Assembly: GCF_008039565.1 (NCBI RefSeq)
Contig: NZ_VDUX01000005.1
Location: forward strand, 124,001-188,000
Direction of reading: 5' to 3'
DNA from: Aeromicrobium terrae
Lineage (GTDB): Bacteria; Actinomycetota; Actinomycetes; Propionibacteriales; Nocardioidaceae
DNA: 64,000 nt
The position numbers and the translations under genes were made by a program. Below, in pieces: positions 43,095 to 52,909 of the stretch (within the stretch, counting starts at the first letter, position 1; each line of letters begins with the position of its first letter). Under the pieces are notes generated by a model that searched no databases, was not told the DNA's origin, and saw only the letters and a list, made by a program, of their open reading frames with translations.

Positions 43095-44066
43095 GTGGGA
43101 ACAGAGATTGCCATCGAAGGTCTGACCAAGAGCTTCGGCAACCAGCTCATCTGGAAGGACGTCACGCTGACGCTCCCGGCCGGTGAGATCTCGGTGATGC
43201 TCGGCCCGTCCGGCACCGGCAAGTCCGTCCTGCTGAAGACGCTCATCGGTCTGCTGAAGCCCGACGAGGGCCACATCTGGATCGAGGGCACGGACATCGC
43301 CAACTGCAAGGAGAAGGAGCTCTACGAGATCCGCAAGCTGTTCGGCGTGCTGTTCCAGGACGGCGCGATGTTCGGCTCCATGGACCTCTACGACAACGTC
43401 GCCTTCCCGCTGCGCGAGCACACCAAGAAGAGCGAGTCCGAGATCCGCAACATCGTCATGGACAAGATGGAGCTCGTCGGTCTGCTCGGCGCCGAGAACA
43501 AGCTCCCCGGCGAGATCTCCGGCGGCATGCGCAAGCGCGCCGGCCTCGCCCGCGCGCTGGTCCTCGAGCCGGAGATCCTGCTCGTCGACGAGCCCGACTC
43601 CGGCCTCGACCCCGTCCGCACGGCGTACCTGAACCAGCTCTTCATCGACCTGAACGCCCAGATCGACGCCACGTTCCTCATCGTGACCCACGACATCAAC
43701 AGCTGCCGCACGGTGCCGGACAACATCGGCCTGCTGTACCACAAGCACCTGGCGATGTTCGGTCCCCGCGAGATGCTCCTCTCCAGCGAGGAGCCCGTCG
43801 TCGCGCAGTTCCTGAACGCCCAGCGGGTCGGCCCGATCGGCATGTCCGAGGAGAAGGACGCCGACGAGCTCGAGGCGGAGAAGAACATCAAGATGCCGCC
43901 GCTGCCCCCGATCCCGCTGCAGATCACCACGTCGAACGGACGTCCGCGTCGCGCCGCACGCGAGCCCGGAGCCTGGTGCCGCGAGAACGGCGTCACCCCG
44001 CCTCCCGGGTCCTTCGGTGAGAACGTGTCGACGGCACCCGGCGCCGGCGCCGAGGTCAGTGCGTGA
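43095..44066 (+). CDS. mceG: Mce transporter ATPase (MceG/Mkl type)
   Basis: This is the ABC ATPase that energises lipid import by the Mce system. The 323-residue product has Walker A LGPSGTGKSVLLKTL (about residue 36), the Q-loop GVLFQDGAMFG, signature ISGGMRKRAGLARAL (about 139-153), Walker B LEPEILLVDEPDSGLDPVRT and switch His in THDINSC. A C-terminal extension of about 70 residues with PPLPPIPLQ, as in MceG of mycobacteria, is present. GTG at 43095 follows AAGGAGG. It overlaps the next gene by four bases. Mycobacterial mkl also lies between rplL and rpoB. Confidence 0.95.
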   Translation: MGTEIAIEGLTKSFGNQLIWKDVTLTLPAGEISVMLGPSGTGKSVLLKTLIGLLKPDEGHIWIEGTDIANCKEKELYEIRKLFGVLFQDGAMFGSMDLYDNVAFPLREHTKKSESEIRNIVMDKMELVGLLGAENKLPGEISGGMRKRAGLARALVLEPEILLVDEPDSGLDPVRTAYLNQLFIDLNAQIDATFLIVTHDINSCRTVPDNIGLLYHKHLAMFGPREMLLSSEEPVVAQFLNAQRVGPIGMSEEKDADELEAEKNIKMPPLPPIPLQITTSNGRPRRAAREPGAWCRENGVTPPPGSFGENVSTAPGAGAEVSA

Positions 44067-44839
44067 GCGCAGCCCGTGTTGCCGCACCCGCGAGGGTCGC
44101 GGGTGATCTCTTCGCGTTCATGCTGGACGTGGGTGTCGCGCTGTTCAAGCGACCCTTCCAGCTGCGCGAGTTCCTCCAGCAGGCCTGGTTCATCGTCACC
44201 GTCACCATCGTCCCGACGGCCCTGGTGTCCATCCCGTTCGGCGCGGTCATCGCCCTGCAGATCGGCGGCCTCCTCAAGCAGTTCGGCGCGCAGTCGTTCA
44301 GCGGCTCCGCCTCCGTCCTCGCGGTCGTCCGCGAGGCCGGCCCCATCGCCACCGCGCTGCTGATCGCCGGCGCGGCAGGCTCCGCGATCGCCGCCGACTT
44401 CGGCGCCCGCAAGATCCGCGAAGAGCTCGACGCCATGATGGTGCTCGGCATCGACCCCATCCAGCGCCTGGTCGTCCCGCGCGTGCTCGCCTGCATGATG
44501 ATCGCGGTCTTCCTCAACGGCCTGGTCACGATCGTCGGCGTCGCCGGCGGCTACGTCTTCAACGTCGTCCTCCAGGGCGGCACACCCGGCGCCTACATCG
44601 CGTCCTTCACCGCGTTGGCCCAATTGCCTGACATGTACCAAGGCATGATCAAGGCCCTCATCTTCGGCTTCATCGCCGCCATCGTCGCCGCCTACAAGGG
44701 CATGAACGCCAAGGGAGGCCCGAAGGGCGTCGGCGACGCCGTGAACGAGGCCGTCGTCATCACGTTCGTCCTGCTGTTCATCGTCAACTTCTTCATCTCC
44801 GCCCTCTATCTGCAGCTCGTGCCGCCGAAGGGGATGTGA
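44063..44839 (+). CDS. yrbEA: Mce transporter permease YrbEA (MlaE type)
   Basis: This is a 258-residue membrane protein of the MlaE/YrbE permease family, one of two permeases of the Mce lipid importer. Visible family segments are FGAVIALQIGGLLKQFGAQS, REAGPIATALLIAGAAGSAI and ELDAMMVLGIDPIQRLVVPR (the cytosolic coupling helix that contacts the ATPase), with about five or six helices. GTG at 44063 overlaps the mceG stop. Confidence 0.95.
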   Translation: MSAARVAAPARVAGDLFAFMLDVGVALFKRPFQLREFLQQAWFIVTVTIVPTALVSIPFGAVIALQIGGLLKQFGAQSFSGSASVLAVVREAGPIATALLIAGAAGSAIAADFGARKIREELDAMMVLGIDPIQRLVVPRVLACMMIAVFLNGLVTIVGVAGGYVFNVVLQGGTPGAYIASFTALAQLPDMYQGMIKALIFGFIAAIVAAYKGMNAKGGPKGVGDAVNEAVVITFVLLFIVNFFISALYLQLVPPKGM

Positions 44840-44841
44840 CG

Positions 44842-45675
44842 ATGGCTGACAACCGATTCGCCGGTCTGGCGCAGCGTCCCGCGGAGGCCCTCGACGGCAT
44901 GGGCCGTCAGATGCTCTTCTACATCCGCGTGCTCGCCGCGGTGCCGTTCACGATCAAGAACTACAGCAAGGAGATCGTGCGGCTGCTCGCCGAGGTCACC
45001 CTGGGCTCCGGCGCGCTCGCGGTCATCGGCGGCACCATCGGCGTGGTCGTCTCGCTCTGCTTCTTCACCGGCACCGAGGTCGGCATCCAGGGCTACGCGG
45101 CTCTCGACCAGCTCGGCACCGCGGCGCTCACCGGCTTCGTCTCGGCGTACTTCAACACCCGCGAGATCTCGCCGATCGTCGCCGGCATCGCCCTCGCGGC
45201 CACCGTCGGCTGCGGCTTCACCGCGCAGCTCGGCGCCATGCGCATCTCCGAGGAGGTCGACGCCCTCGAGGTGATGGCCATCCCGTCGATGCAGTTCCTG
45301 GTCACCACCCGCGTGCTGGCCGGCCTCATCGCCGTCATCCCGCTGTACATCGTGGGCCTGCTGTCCTCGTACTTCGCGACGCGCCTCACGATCACGCAGA
45401 TCAACGGGCAGTCCAGCGGCACTTACGACCACTACTTCACGACGTTCCTACCACCGGGCGACGTCCTGTGGTCGTTCGGCAAGGTGCTGATCTTCGCCGT
45501 CGTCGTGATCCTCATCCACTGCTACTACGGCTACTACGCCAGCGGCGGCCCCGCCGGCGTGGGCGTGGCCGTGGGCCGTGCCGTCCGAACCTCGATCGTG
45601 GCCATCAACGTGGTCGACCTCCTCGCCTCCATGGCGATCTGGGGCACCACCGTCACCGTCAGACTGGCGGGCTGA
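44842..45675 (+). CDS. yrbEB: Mce transporter permease YrbEB (MlaE type)
   Basis: This second MlaE-family permease has 277 residues. It has FTGTEVGIQGYAALDQLGTA, REISPIVAGIALAATVGCGF and the coupling helix EEVDALEVMAIPSMQFLVTT. I chose ATG at 44842, eight bases after AAGGGG. GTG at 44836, which overlaps the preceding stop, is the alternative and would add two residues. With YrbEA it should form the heterodimeric permease core; mceA follows after three bases. Confidence 0.95.
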   Translation: MADNRFAGLAQRPAEALDGMGRQMLFYIRVLAAVPFTIKNYSKEIVRLLAEVTLGSGALAVIGGTIGVVVSLCFFTGTEVGIQGYAALDQLGTAALTGFVSAYFNTREISPIVAGIALAATVGCGFTAQLGAMRISEEVDALEVMAIPSMQFLVTTRVLAGLIAVIPLYIVGLLSSYFATRLTITQINGQSSGTYDHYFTTFLPPGDVLWSFGKVLIFAVVVILIHCYYGYYASGGPAGVGVAVGRAVRTSIVAINVVDLLASMAIWGTTVTVRLAG

Positions 45676-45678
45676 GAC

Positions 45679-47118
45679 ATGGCCCGGACCGCATTCGCCG
45701 AACGCCCCACCTCCCTCAAGGTGCTGGGCGTCGCGTTCGTCGCGCTGATGGCGTTCTTCATCTGGCTGACGTTCGCGTTCTTCAACAAGACGTTCGTCAA
45801 CTACGACAACGTGACCCTCACCGGTGACAAGGCCGGCCTGAACATCCCCGACAACGCCGACATCAAGCTGCGCGGCATGATCGTCGGCGAGGTGCGCAAG
45901 ATCGAGTCCACGCCGGACGGTGCCAAGATCACGCTCGGCATGAACCCCGACATGATCGACCAGGTCCCGGCCAACGTCACGGCGGAGATCATCCCCAAGA
46001 CGCTGTTCGGCGAGAAGTACGTCTCCCTGGTCGCCCCGGACGAGCCGAGCAAGCAGCACCTCAAGGCCGGCGACACCATCACGCGCGCCAAGGTGCCGAT
46101 CGAGGTCGAGACCCTGCTCAACGACCTCTACCCGCTGCTCGAGTCCATCGACCCGGCCAAGCTGTCGTACACGCTGTCCGCCGTCTCGCAGGCGCTCGAC
46201 GGTCGCGGCGAGAAGCTCGGCAAGACGCTGGTCAAGCTGAACGACTACCTCACGACGCTGAACCCGGACGTCCCGCAGCTCGTCACCGACCTCGTCCAGC
46301 TGGGCGACGTCTCCGACAGCTATGCCGACGCGATGCCGCAGATCGGCCGCACGCTGGAGAACACGGTCACCACCGGCAACACGATCGTCTCCAAGCGGGC
46401 CCAGCTCGCCGCGTTCTTCGACGAGGGCACGTCGCTGGCCGACACCCTCACCACGTTCTTCAAGGCCAACGGCGCCAACATGGAGGCGCTGGCCAAGCAG
46501 AGCCGCTCCATCCTCGACGTCGAGGCGCGCTACTCCTCCACGTTCCCGTGCTTCTTCAACGGCCTGCGCTACCTCACGCCGCGCGCCAGCAGCGTGCTGC
46601 GCAACCGCACGGTCCACATCGACCTCGAGGTCGTCCCGGACCAGCCCACCGCGTACAAGGCCGACGAGAACGCCAAGATCCCCACCAAGGCGCAGATCGC
46701 GGCCACGCCGGCGGCCGACGTCAACAACCACGCGCGCCTTCCCTCCGGTGGCCCCGCCGGCCTCGGCGCCGTGTGCGACGACCTGAAGAAGTACCAGGGC
46801 GACCTGAAGACGGACCCCTGGAGCCAGGCCAAGCCGTTCCCGACCTTCCCCGCGCAGGTGTACCAGCTGATCGGCATCAACAACGACCACAACGGCAAGT
46901 TCGGGAAGTTCAAGGGCAACCCGTACTACGACCGCGCCGCCGTGGCGAGCAACGGCCTCGTCGACCCGAGCCTCGACTCCGTCGACTCCGACGAGCAGCG
47001 CGCCATGCTCGCCGAGCTGGCCGGCGCCGTCGCCGGCAAGCCGGGCAGCGCGATGCCTGACGTCGCCTCCATCATGCTCAGCCCCGTGATCCGTGGGTCG
47101 GAGGTGAGCATCCGATGA
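45679..47118 (+). CDS. mceA: Mce family protein A
   Basis: This is a 479-residue substrate-binding subunit of the Mce lipid transporter. It has one N-terminal membrane helix (VLGVAFVALMAFFIWLTFAF, about residues 13-32), then the MCE/MlaD domain (DIKLRGMIVGEVRKIES ... EIIPKTLFGEKYVSLV, about residues 40-120). A long helical region follows, then a C-terminal part with GLGAVCDDLKKY. Six such subunits are expected to form the tunnel across the envelope. The end overlaps mceB (ATGA). Confidence 0.95.
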   Translation: MARTAFAERPTSLKVLGVAFVALMAFFIWLTFAFFNKTFVNYDNVTLTGDKAGLNIPDNADIKLRGMIVGEVRKIESTPDGAKITLGMNPDMIDQVPANVTAEIIPKTLFGEKYVSLVAPDEPSKQHLKAGDTITRAKVPIEVETLLNDLYPLLESIDPAKLSYTLSAVSQALDGRGEKLGKTLVKLNDYLTTLNPDVPQLVTDLVQLGDVSDSYADAMPQIGRTLENTVTTGNTIVSKRAQLAAFFDEGTSLADTLTTFFKANGANMEALAKQSRSILDVEARYSSTFPCFFNGLRYLTPRASSVLRNRTVHIDLEVVPDQPTAYKADENAKIPTKAQIAATPAADVNNHARLPSGGPAGLGAVCDDLKKYQGDLKTDPWSQAKPFPTFPAQVYQLIGINNDHNGKFGKFKGNPYYDRAAVASNGLVDPSLDSVDSDEQRAMLAELAGAVAGKPGSAMPDVASIMLSPVIRGSEVSIR

Positions 47119-48212
47119 AGCTGCTCGACCGCGACTCCTGGTCCGCCCTGATCAAGCTGGTCATCTTCTGCGTCTTCACCGGCCTGATGACGCTGATCCT
47201 CATGCTCACGCTGAGCAACGGCTCGTTCGGCGCCCACGACACGTACAAGGCCGTCTTCACCGACACCACCGGCATGGCCAAGGGCGACGACGTCCGCATC
47301 GCCGGCGTCTCGGTCGGCTCGGTCGACAAGATCGAGGTCTACCAGCGCGACAAGGCCCTCGTGACGTTCCGCGTCGACAAGGACACGCCGCTCACCAAGA
47401 ACACCACCGTGACGGCGCGGTTCCGCAACCTCGTCGGCCAGCGGTACCTCGCCCTGGAGCAGGGGGCCGAGGGCTCCACCGCGCGCCTCAAGTCCGGCGA
47501 CACCATCCCGCTGGACCGCACGCAGGAGGCGCTCGACCTCAACGTCCTGTTCAACGGCTTCAAGCCGGTGTTCCAGGCGCTCTCGCCGGACGACACCAAC
47601 AAGTTCGCGTACGAGATCGTGCAGACCCTGCAGGGCGAGGCTGGCAACGTCCAGACGCTGCTCGCCCGCACCTCGTCGCTCACCAACACGCTGGCCGGCC
47701 GCGACCAGCTCATCGGCGACGTCATCACGAACCTCTCCGACGTCCTCGACACGGTGGGCAGCCGCGACCAGGAGCTCTCCGACACCATCGGCACGCTCCA
47801 GCAGTTCGTCACCGGGCTGAAGAAGGACCGCAACGCGATCCTCGACTCGATCGACTCGATCTCCGACCTCACCAACGAGACGTCGAACCTGCTCGTGCAG
47901 GGCCGGCCGGACATCGCCGAGGACGTCAAGCAGCTCAACCGCCTGACGAAGAACCTGAGCAAGAAGAAGAACCTGAACCAGTTCTCCAAGTCTCTGCAGA
48001 TCCTGCCGATCAAGCTGACGAAGGTGAGCAACCTGGCGTCGAACGGCAGCCTCTTCAACTTCTACGTCTGCGAGCTCGAGGTGCACCTCGACGGCGTGCC
48101 GCCGAACCTGGCGAAGCTGCTGGTGCCGCTGCTCAACGTCCCCACGGGCGGCGAGCGGTGCAAGACCGAGCCTGAGGAGTACCCCGGACCGGGAGCGGGG
48201 AACAAGCCATGA
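47115..48212 (+). CDS. mceB: Mce family protein B
   Basis: This 365-residue Mce subunit has an N-terminal membrane helix (VIFCVFTGLMTLILMLTL) and an MCE domain with VFTDTTGMAKGDDVRIAGVS and FRNLVGQRYLALEQG. A long helical domain rich in Leu, Asp and Thr heptads follows (LTNTLAGRDQLIGDVITNLS). Two cysteines near the C terminus (YVCELEV and GGERCKTE) may pair. It overlaps both neighbours by four bases. Confidence 0.95.
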   Translation: MKLLDRDSWSALIKLVIFCVFTGLMTLILMLTLSNGSFGAHDTYKAVFTDTTGMAKGDDVRIAGVSVGSVDKIEVYQRDKALVTFRVDKDTPLTKNTTVTARFRNLVGQRYLALEQGAEGSTARLKSGDTIPLDRTQEALDLNVLFNGFKPVFQALSPDDTNKFAYEIVQTLQGEAGNVQTLLARTSSLTNTLAGRDQLIGDVITNLSDVLDTVGSRDQELSDTIGTLQQFVTGLKKDRNAILDSIDSISDLTNETSNLLVQGRPDIAEDVKQLNRLTKNLSKKKNLNQFSKSLQILPIKLTKVSNLASNGSLFNFYVCELEVHLDGVPPNLAKLLVPLLNVPTGGERCKTEPEEYPGPGAGNKP

Positions 48213-49159
48213 AACCGTTCCGCGAGCGCAACCCCGTCGTCATCGGGCTGATCGGCTTCGCCGTCATCCTGCTCCTGATGCTGGGCGCCTTCCGTGCCGA
48301 CAAGCTCCCGATCATCGGTGCTGGCGACGTCTACCACGCCGACTTCGCCGAGATCGGCGCCCTGAAGAAGGGCAACGAGGTCCGCATCGCCGGCGTGCCG
48401 GTCGGCAAGGTCCAGGGCGTCTCGCTCGACGGCGACAAGGTCGACGTGAAGTTCAAGCTCGACAAGGGCGTGAAGCTCGGCCGCGACACCGGTGCGTCGG
48501 TCGGCATCCGCACGCTGCTGGGCGCCACCTACCTGGCGGTCGAGCCGTCCGGCAGCGGCACCCTCAAGAAGGGCAGCACGATCCCCCTCTCGCGGACCAC
48601 GCCGCCGTACGACGTCGTCGACGCGTTCTCCGACCTCAGCGTCACCACCGACGCCCTGGACGTCGACCAGATCTCCAAGGCGCTGAACACGCTGTCCGAC
48701 GTCGCCGCCAAGACGCCGCGCGAGTTCAAGGGCGCCATCAAGGGCGTCTCCGACCTCTCCCGCAACCTGGCCGACCGCGACGAGCAGATCGACACGCTGC
48801 TGCAGAACCTCAAGAAGGTCACCGGCGTGCTGAACGCCCGCAACGACCAGCTCGAGGCGCTGTTCAAGGACTCGGCGGTGCTGTTCCAGGCCGTCAGCTC
48901 GCGGCGTGACGCCATCCACCAGCTGCTGGTCTCCACGCAGCAGATCTCCACGGAGCTGAGCGCCCTGGTCAAGGACACGCGCGCCGACCTCAAGCCGGCG
49001 CTCACCCAGCTCGACACGGTCACCACGATGCTGCGCAAGAACGAGGCCAGCCTCGACGAGTCGCTGCGCGTGCTTCCCGGCTTCTTCCGGGTGTTCTCCA
49101 ACGCCCTCGGTGTCGGACCCTGGTTCGAGACCTACGTGAAGATCGGGGGTGGCGGATGA
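48209..49159 (+). CDS. mceC: Mce family protein C
   Basis: This 316-residue subunit is the shortest of the six Mce proteins here. The N-terminal helix is VVIGLIGFAVILLLMLGAF. The MCE domain has DFAEIGALKKGNEVRIAGVP and GVSLDGDKVDVKFKLDKG, then RTLLGATYLAVEPSG. A helical region (SRNLADRDEQIDTLLQNLKK) follows. It ends soon after the helical region, without the long proline-rich C-terminal tail that MceC proteins of mycobacteria often have. The ends overlap the flanking genes. Confidence 0.94.
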   Translation: MKPFRERNPVVIGLIGFAVILLLMLGAFRADKLPIIGAGDVYHADFAEIGALKKGNEVRIAGVPVGKVQGVSLDGDKVDVKFKLDKGVKLGRDTGASVGIRTLLGATYLAVEPSGSGTLKKGSTIPLSRTTPPYDVVDAFSDLSVTTDALDVDQISKALNTLSDVAAKTPREFKGAIKGVSDLSRNLADRDEQIDTLLQNLKKVTGVLNARNDQLEALFKDSAVLFQAVSSRRDAIHQLLVSTQQISTELSALVKDTRADLKPALTQLDTVTTMLRKNEASLDESLRVLPGFFRVFSNALGVGPWFETYVKIGGGG

Positions 49160-50334
49160 CCACCGTGATGAACCGGTTCTCCGGCCTGACCAAGGTGATC
49201 GGGGCGTTCGTCGTCCTGGCGCTCCTGCTCGCGATGCTCGTCGTGTTCGCCGGCGGCAACGACACCCGCAAGCTCACCGTCGACTTCGAGTCCACCAACT
49301 CGCTGTACGTCGGCTCCGACGTCAAGATCCTCGGCGTCGCCGTGGGCAAGGTCGACAAGCTGAAGGCGCGCGGGGACTCGGTGCGCGCCACCCTGTCGTA
49401 CAAGAGCGACGTCAAGCTGCCCGACGACGTGAAGGCGGTCATCGTCTCGCCCGCGATCGTCGGCGACCGATTCGTCCAGCTGACCCCGGCCTACTCCGGC
49501 GGGCCCGTGCTGGCCGACGGCGCCCGGCTCAGCATCGACCGCACGGCCGTGCCGGTCGAGCTCGACAAGATCTTCCAGTCCATCGACGACCTCTCCGTGG
49601 CCCTCGGCCCGAAGGGCGCCAACAAGGACGGCGCGCTGAGCAACATCATCGAGGACTCCGCCGACCAGCTGAACGGCCAGGGCGCCCAGCTCAACCAGAC
49701 GCTGAAGAACTTCGGCCGGCTCAGCAAGACGCTGTCCGACAACAAGGACAACCTGTTCGGCAGCGTGCGCGAGGTGAACCAGTTCGTCGACCTGCTCCAG
49801 CGCAACGACCAGTCGGTGCGCGCGTTCTTCGACAGCACCGCGCAGGTCTCCCAGGTGCTCGAGGGCGAGCGCGAGGACCTCAAGGGCACGCTCGAGGCGC
49901 TCAGCAAGGCCCTGATCGACGTCCGCACGCTGGTCAAGGAGAACCGCAGCGAGCTGCGCGGCAACGTCGACAACCTGCAGCGAATCGCCCGCGTCCTGGC
50001 CAACCACCAGGACGACCTGGAGAAGATCGCGGTCGGCGGCCCCACGGCGCTGTCGAACGTCGCCGTCACCTACAACGGCAACCCCGGCGTCGGCACGCTC
50101 GACAACCGGTCGAACCTGATCAACCTGGTCGGCGGCCTGCTCGGCGACCCGGTCAGCGTCTTCTGCAACATCCTCGCCGAGCCGGTGCCCGCCTCCGGCC
50201 AGCTGTGCGACGGTCTCGCGGACATCGTGGACGGCCTGCTGCCCACGCTGCCGCGCTCGCCGGCCGCCTCCGCTCCCGTCGAACGCCCCGACCGCATGAA
50301 CGACTCGGTCGCCGACATGCTGGCGGTGAACTGA
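49156..50334 (+). CDS. mceD: Mce family protein D
   Basis: This is a 392-residue Mce subunit with a membrane helix at VIGAFVVLALLLAMLVVFAG. The MCE domain is FESTNSLYVGSDVKILGVAV and VIVSPAIVGDRFVQLTPAYS. A helical domain (LNGQGAQLNQTLKNFGRLSK) and a C-terminal segment with two cysteines (VFCNILAEP and QLCDGLADIV) follow. Position four among six and four-base overlaps at its start support assignment as MceD. Confidence 0.94.
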   Translation: MTTVMNRFSGLTKVIGAFVVLALLLAMLVVFAGGNDTRKLTVDFESTNSLYVGSDVKILGVAVGKVDKLKARGDSVRATLSYKSDVKLPDDVKAVIVSPAIVGDRFVQLTPAYSGGPVLADGARLSIDRTAVPVELDKIFQSIDDLSVALGPKGANKDGALSNIIEDSADQLNGQGAQLNQTLKNFGRLSKTLSDNKDNLFGSVREVNQFVDLLQRNDQSVRAFFDSTAQVSQVLEGEREDLKGTLEALSKALIDVRTLVKENRSELRGNVDNLQRIARVLANHQDDLEKIAVGGPTALSNVAVTYNGNPGVGTLDNRSNLINLVGGLLGDPVSVFCNILAEPVPASGQLCDGLADIVDGLLPTLPRSPAASAPVERPDRMNDSVADMLAVN

Positions 50335-51689
50335 TGAGGATCCGACACAGCACTCGGCTGAGCGCGCTCATGGTGACGCTGGCCTCGGGTCTCGTGCTCT
50401 CCGGCTGTGGCTTCTCGCCGTACAACGTGCCGCTGCCCGGCGGTGCCGACGTCGGCGACCACCCCTACACGGTGAAGGTCGAGTTCCGCGACGTCCTCGA
50501 CCTGGTCCCGCAGAGCGCGGTCCGCGTCGACGACATCGCGGTCGGCAAGATCACCGACGTCAAGCGCAAGGGCTGGAACGCCGAGGTCACCCTGGAGATC
50601 AACGGGAAGGTCGAGCTCCCGGACAACGCCCAGGCCACCATCCGCCAGACCAGCCTCCTCGGCGAGAAGTTCGTGTCGCTCGCCCCGCCGGCCAACGGCG
50701 GCACCGGCCGGCTGAGCAACGGCGACGTCATCCCGCTCGACCGCTCGGGCGCCAACCCGGACATCGAGCAGGTCTTCGGCGCGGCTTCCCTGCTGTTCAA
50801 CGGCGGCGGCCTCGACAAGGTCAACACCATCGTCCGCGAGCTCAACGCCTCGCTCGACGGCAACGAGCCCGAGGTCAAGCAGCTGCTCCAGAGCACCTCG
50901 ACGTTCCTCGGCCAGCTCGACGACAACAAGCAGGCCCTGCTCACGTCGCTGGAGAAGGTGAACCGCCTCGCGATCACTACGAACCAGCAGAAGGCCGCCA
51001 TCACGCACGCGCTCGACGACCTCCCGGAGGCCCTCCGGGTCGTCAACGGCCAGCGCGACGACCTCGTCGGACTGCTGCAGTCGCTCGACAAGCTCGGCGA
51101 CGTCGCCACCGGCGTCATCCGCCGCTCGAAGGCCGACACCCTGGCCGATCTCAAGAACCTGGCCCCGGTGCTGCGCGAGCTCGCCAACGCCGGCGACAAC
51201 CTGGCCAAGGTCTCCGAGATCATCCTGTCGTTCCCGTTCAGCGACGCGATCGTCGGCGACTCCCTGTCGCGCGCGCTGGTCAGCTGTGGTGACGGCACCA
51301 AGAAGACGCCGGCCGACAAGATCGCCAGCACCGTGCACAACGGCGCCTGCTACGGCGACTACGCGAACCTCGACATCAACCTGAACCTCAACACCGACCA
51401 GGTGAAGTCGCTGATCGCCATGATCGTCTCGCTCGTGAAGGCCGGCGCCCCGACGCTCCCGGCGCCCAAGACCGCGCAGCCGAAGAGCCCCACCGACGCC
51501 ACGAAGGGTCTCACCGGGCTGGTCGACGGGCTCGGCAAGGCGTCGTCACCGAAGTCCAGCAAGGACCCCAAGGCGGCTCCCGTGTTCTGCTCCCTGCTCG
51601 GCCTGTGCCGCACGCCGGCGACCAGCATCGCCAAGGCGGACCGGCTCGATGTCGGGCGCCTCCTCGTCGGACCGGCGGTGGCACGATGA
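50334..51689 (+). CDS. mceE: Mce family lipoprotein E
   Basis: This 451-residue Mce subunit has a lipoprotein signal ending LVLSGC, so the protein is lipid-anchored instead of having a membrane helix, as is normal for MceE. The MCE domain is VEFRDVLDLVPQSAVRVDDI and ATIRQTSLLGEKFVSLAPP. A long helical region follows (VNRLAITTNQQKAAITHALD), and the C-terminal part is rich in Lys and Pro. The start ATG at 50334 overlaps the mceD stop in TGATG. Confidence 0.95.
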   Translation: MRIRHSTRLSALMVTLASGLVLSGCGFSPYNVPLPGGADVGDHPYTVKVEFRDVLDLVPQSAVRVDDIAVGKITDVKRKGWNAEVTLEINGKVELPDNAQATIRQTSLLGEKFVSLAPPANGGTGRLSNGDVIPLDRSGANPDIEQVFGAASLLFNGGGLDKVNTIVRELNASLDGNEPEVKQLLQSTSTFLGQLDDNKQALLTSLEKVNRLAITTNQQKAAITHALDDLPEALRVVNGQRDDLVGLLQSLDKLGDVATGVIRRSKADTLADLKNLAPVLRELANAGDNLAKVSEIILSFPFSDAIVGDSLSRALVSCGDGTKKTPADKIASTVHNGACYGDYANLDINLNLNTDQVKSLIAMIVSLVKAGAPTLPAPKTAQPKSPTDATKGLTGLVDGLGKASSPKSSKDPKAAPVFCSLLGLCRTPATSIAKADRLDVGRLLVGPAVAR

Positions 51690-52909
51690 TCACTCGATTC
51701 ACCAAGATCCAGCTGATCGCGTTCGCGATCATCACGCTGCTCGGCGGCGCCTTCGTCGGCGGCAAGTACGCGCAGGTCGACCGTCTCGTCGTCGACCGCA
51801 CCTTCCCGGTCACGGCCACGTTCGCCGACTCCGGCGGCATCTTCGCCGGCGCCCAGGTCACGTACCGCGGCATCGCGGTGGGCAAGGTCGGCAAGCTGAC
51901 GTTCGTCAAGGAAGGCGTCAAGATCCGGCTCGACATCGAGAAGTCGGCGCCGAAGATCCCCGACGACCTCCTCGTCGCCGTGGCCAACAAGTCGGCCGTC
52001 GGCGAGCAGTTCGTCGACCTGCAGCCGCGGCGCGACACCGGCCCGTACCTGAAGGCCGGCTCCACCGTCCCGACGAAGGACACCCGGGTCCCGATCGACG
52101 CCTCCACGCTGCTGATCGACGTCAACGACCTGGTGAAGTCCGTCGACACCGAGAGCCTGCAGACGCTGATCGACGAGCTCGGCCGCGCCTTCGAGGGCAC
52201 CGGGCGCGACCTCGGCCGCATCATCGACACGAGCACCGAGTTCGTGACGGCCGCCGAGGAGAACATCGGCGTCACCCAGCAGCTGATCCGCAGCTCCTCG
52301 AGCGTGCTCCGCACGCAGATGGACAAGCAGAGCGAGCTGGCCACCTTCTCGTCGAACCTGGCGAAGTTCTCCGACACGCTCGTCGACGCCGACCCCGACC
52401 TCCGGCGCCTGCTCGACCAGGGCACCTCCGGCGCGAAGGAGATCCGTGAGGTCGTCGACGAGAACCAGAAGGACCTCACGTCGGTCTTCAACGACCTGCG
52501 CATCGCCACGGTGCCGCTCGACAAGTACCACAAGGGCCTCGAGGCGATCGCGATCCTGTACCCGTACCTCGTCGACGGCGGCTTCAGCGTCATCGCCCCG
52601 AGCAAGCGCACCGGCAGCAAGGGCGAGTTCGACGCGACCTTCGGCCTGATCGCCACCGGCGAGCCGCCGCAGCCCGGCGGCTCCGGCCCGGTCTGCCGCG
52701 AGAACCAGAACGACGGCGGCTACCGTCCGATCCGCACGCCCGACCAGCTGGGCGACATCCCGTTCGATGTTGATACCGACTGCAAGAATGGCAAGAAGGT
52801 CCCCCGCACCCCGTCGAAGTCGGACATCAACCTTGATCGCGCAGGGGTGGCCTCCACCTCTGGAAAGGACTCGTGGACGTGGCTTCTGCTCGGTCCGGCG
52901 ACGAGCTGA
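51686..52909 (+). CDS. mceF: Mce family protein F
   Basis: This is the 407-residue final Mce subunit. It has one N-terminal helix (IQLIAFAIITLLGGAFVGG). The MCE domain is FADSGGIFAGAQVTYRGIAV and LLVAVANKSAVGEQFVDLQP, followed by helical VLRTQMDKQSELATFSSNLA. The C-terminal domain has cysteines in GPVCRENQND and DTDCKNGKKV. Its end overlaps the next gene, in another frame, by 37 bases, suggesting coupling to the Mce-associated genes. Confidence 0.94.
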   Translation: MITRFTKIQLIAFAIITLLGGAFVGGKYAQVDRLVVDRTFPVTATFADSGGIFAGAQVTYRGIAVGKVGKLTFVKEGVKIRLDIEKSAPKIPDDLLVAVANKSAVGEQFVDLQPRRDTGPYLKAGSTVPTKDTRVPIDASTLLIDVNDLVKSVDTESLQTLIDELGRAFEGTGRDLGRIIDTSTEFVTAAEENIGVTQQLIRSSSSVLRTQMDKQSELATFSSNLAKFSDTLVDADPDLRRLLDQGTSGAKEIREVVDENQKDLTSVFNDLRIATVPLDKYHKGLEAIAILYPYLVDGGFSVIAPSKRTGSKGEFDATFGLIATGEPPQPGGSGPVCRENQNDGGYRPIRTPDQLGDIPFDVDTDCKNGKKVPRTPSKSDINLDRAGVASTSGKDSWTWLLLGPATS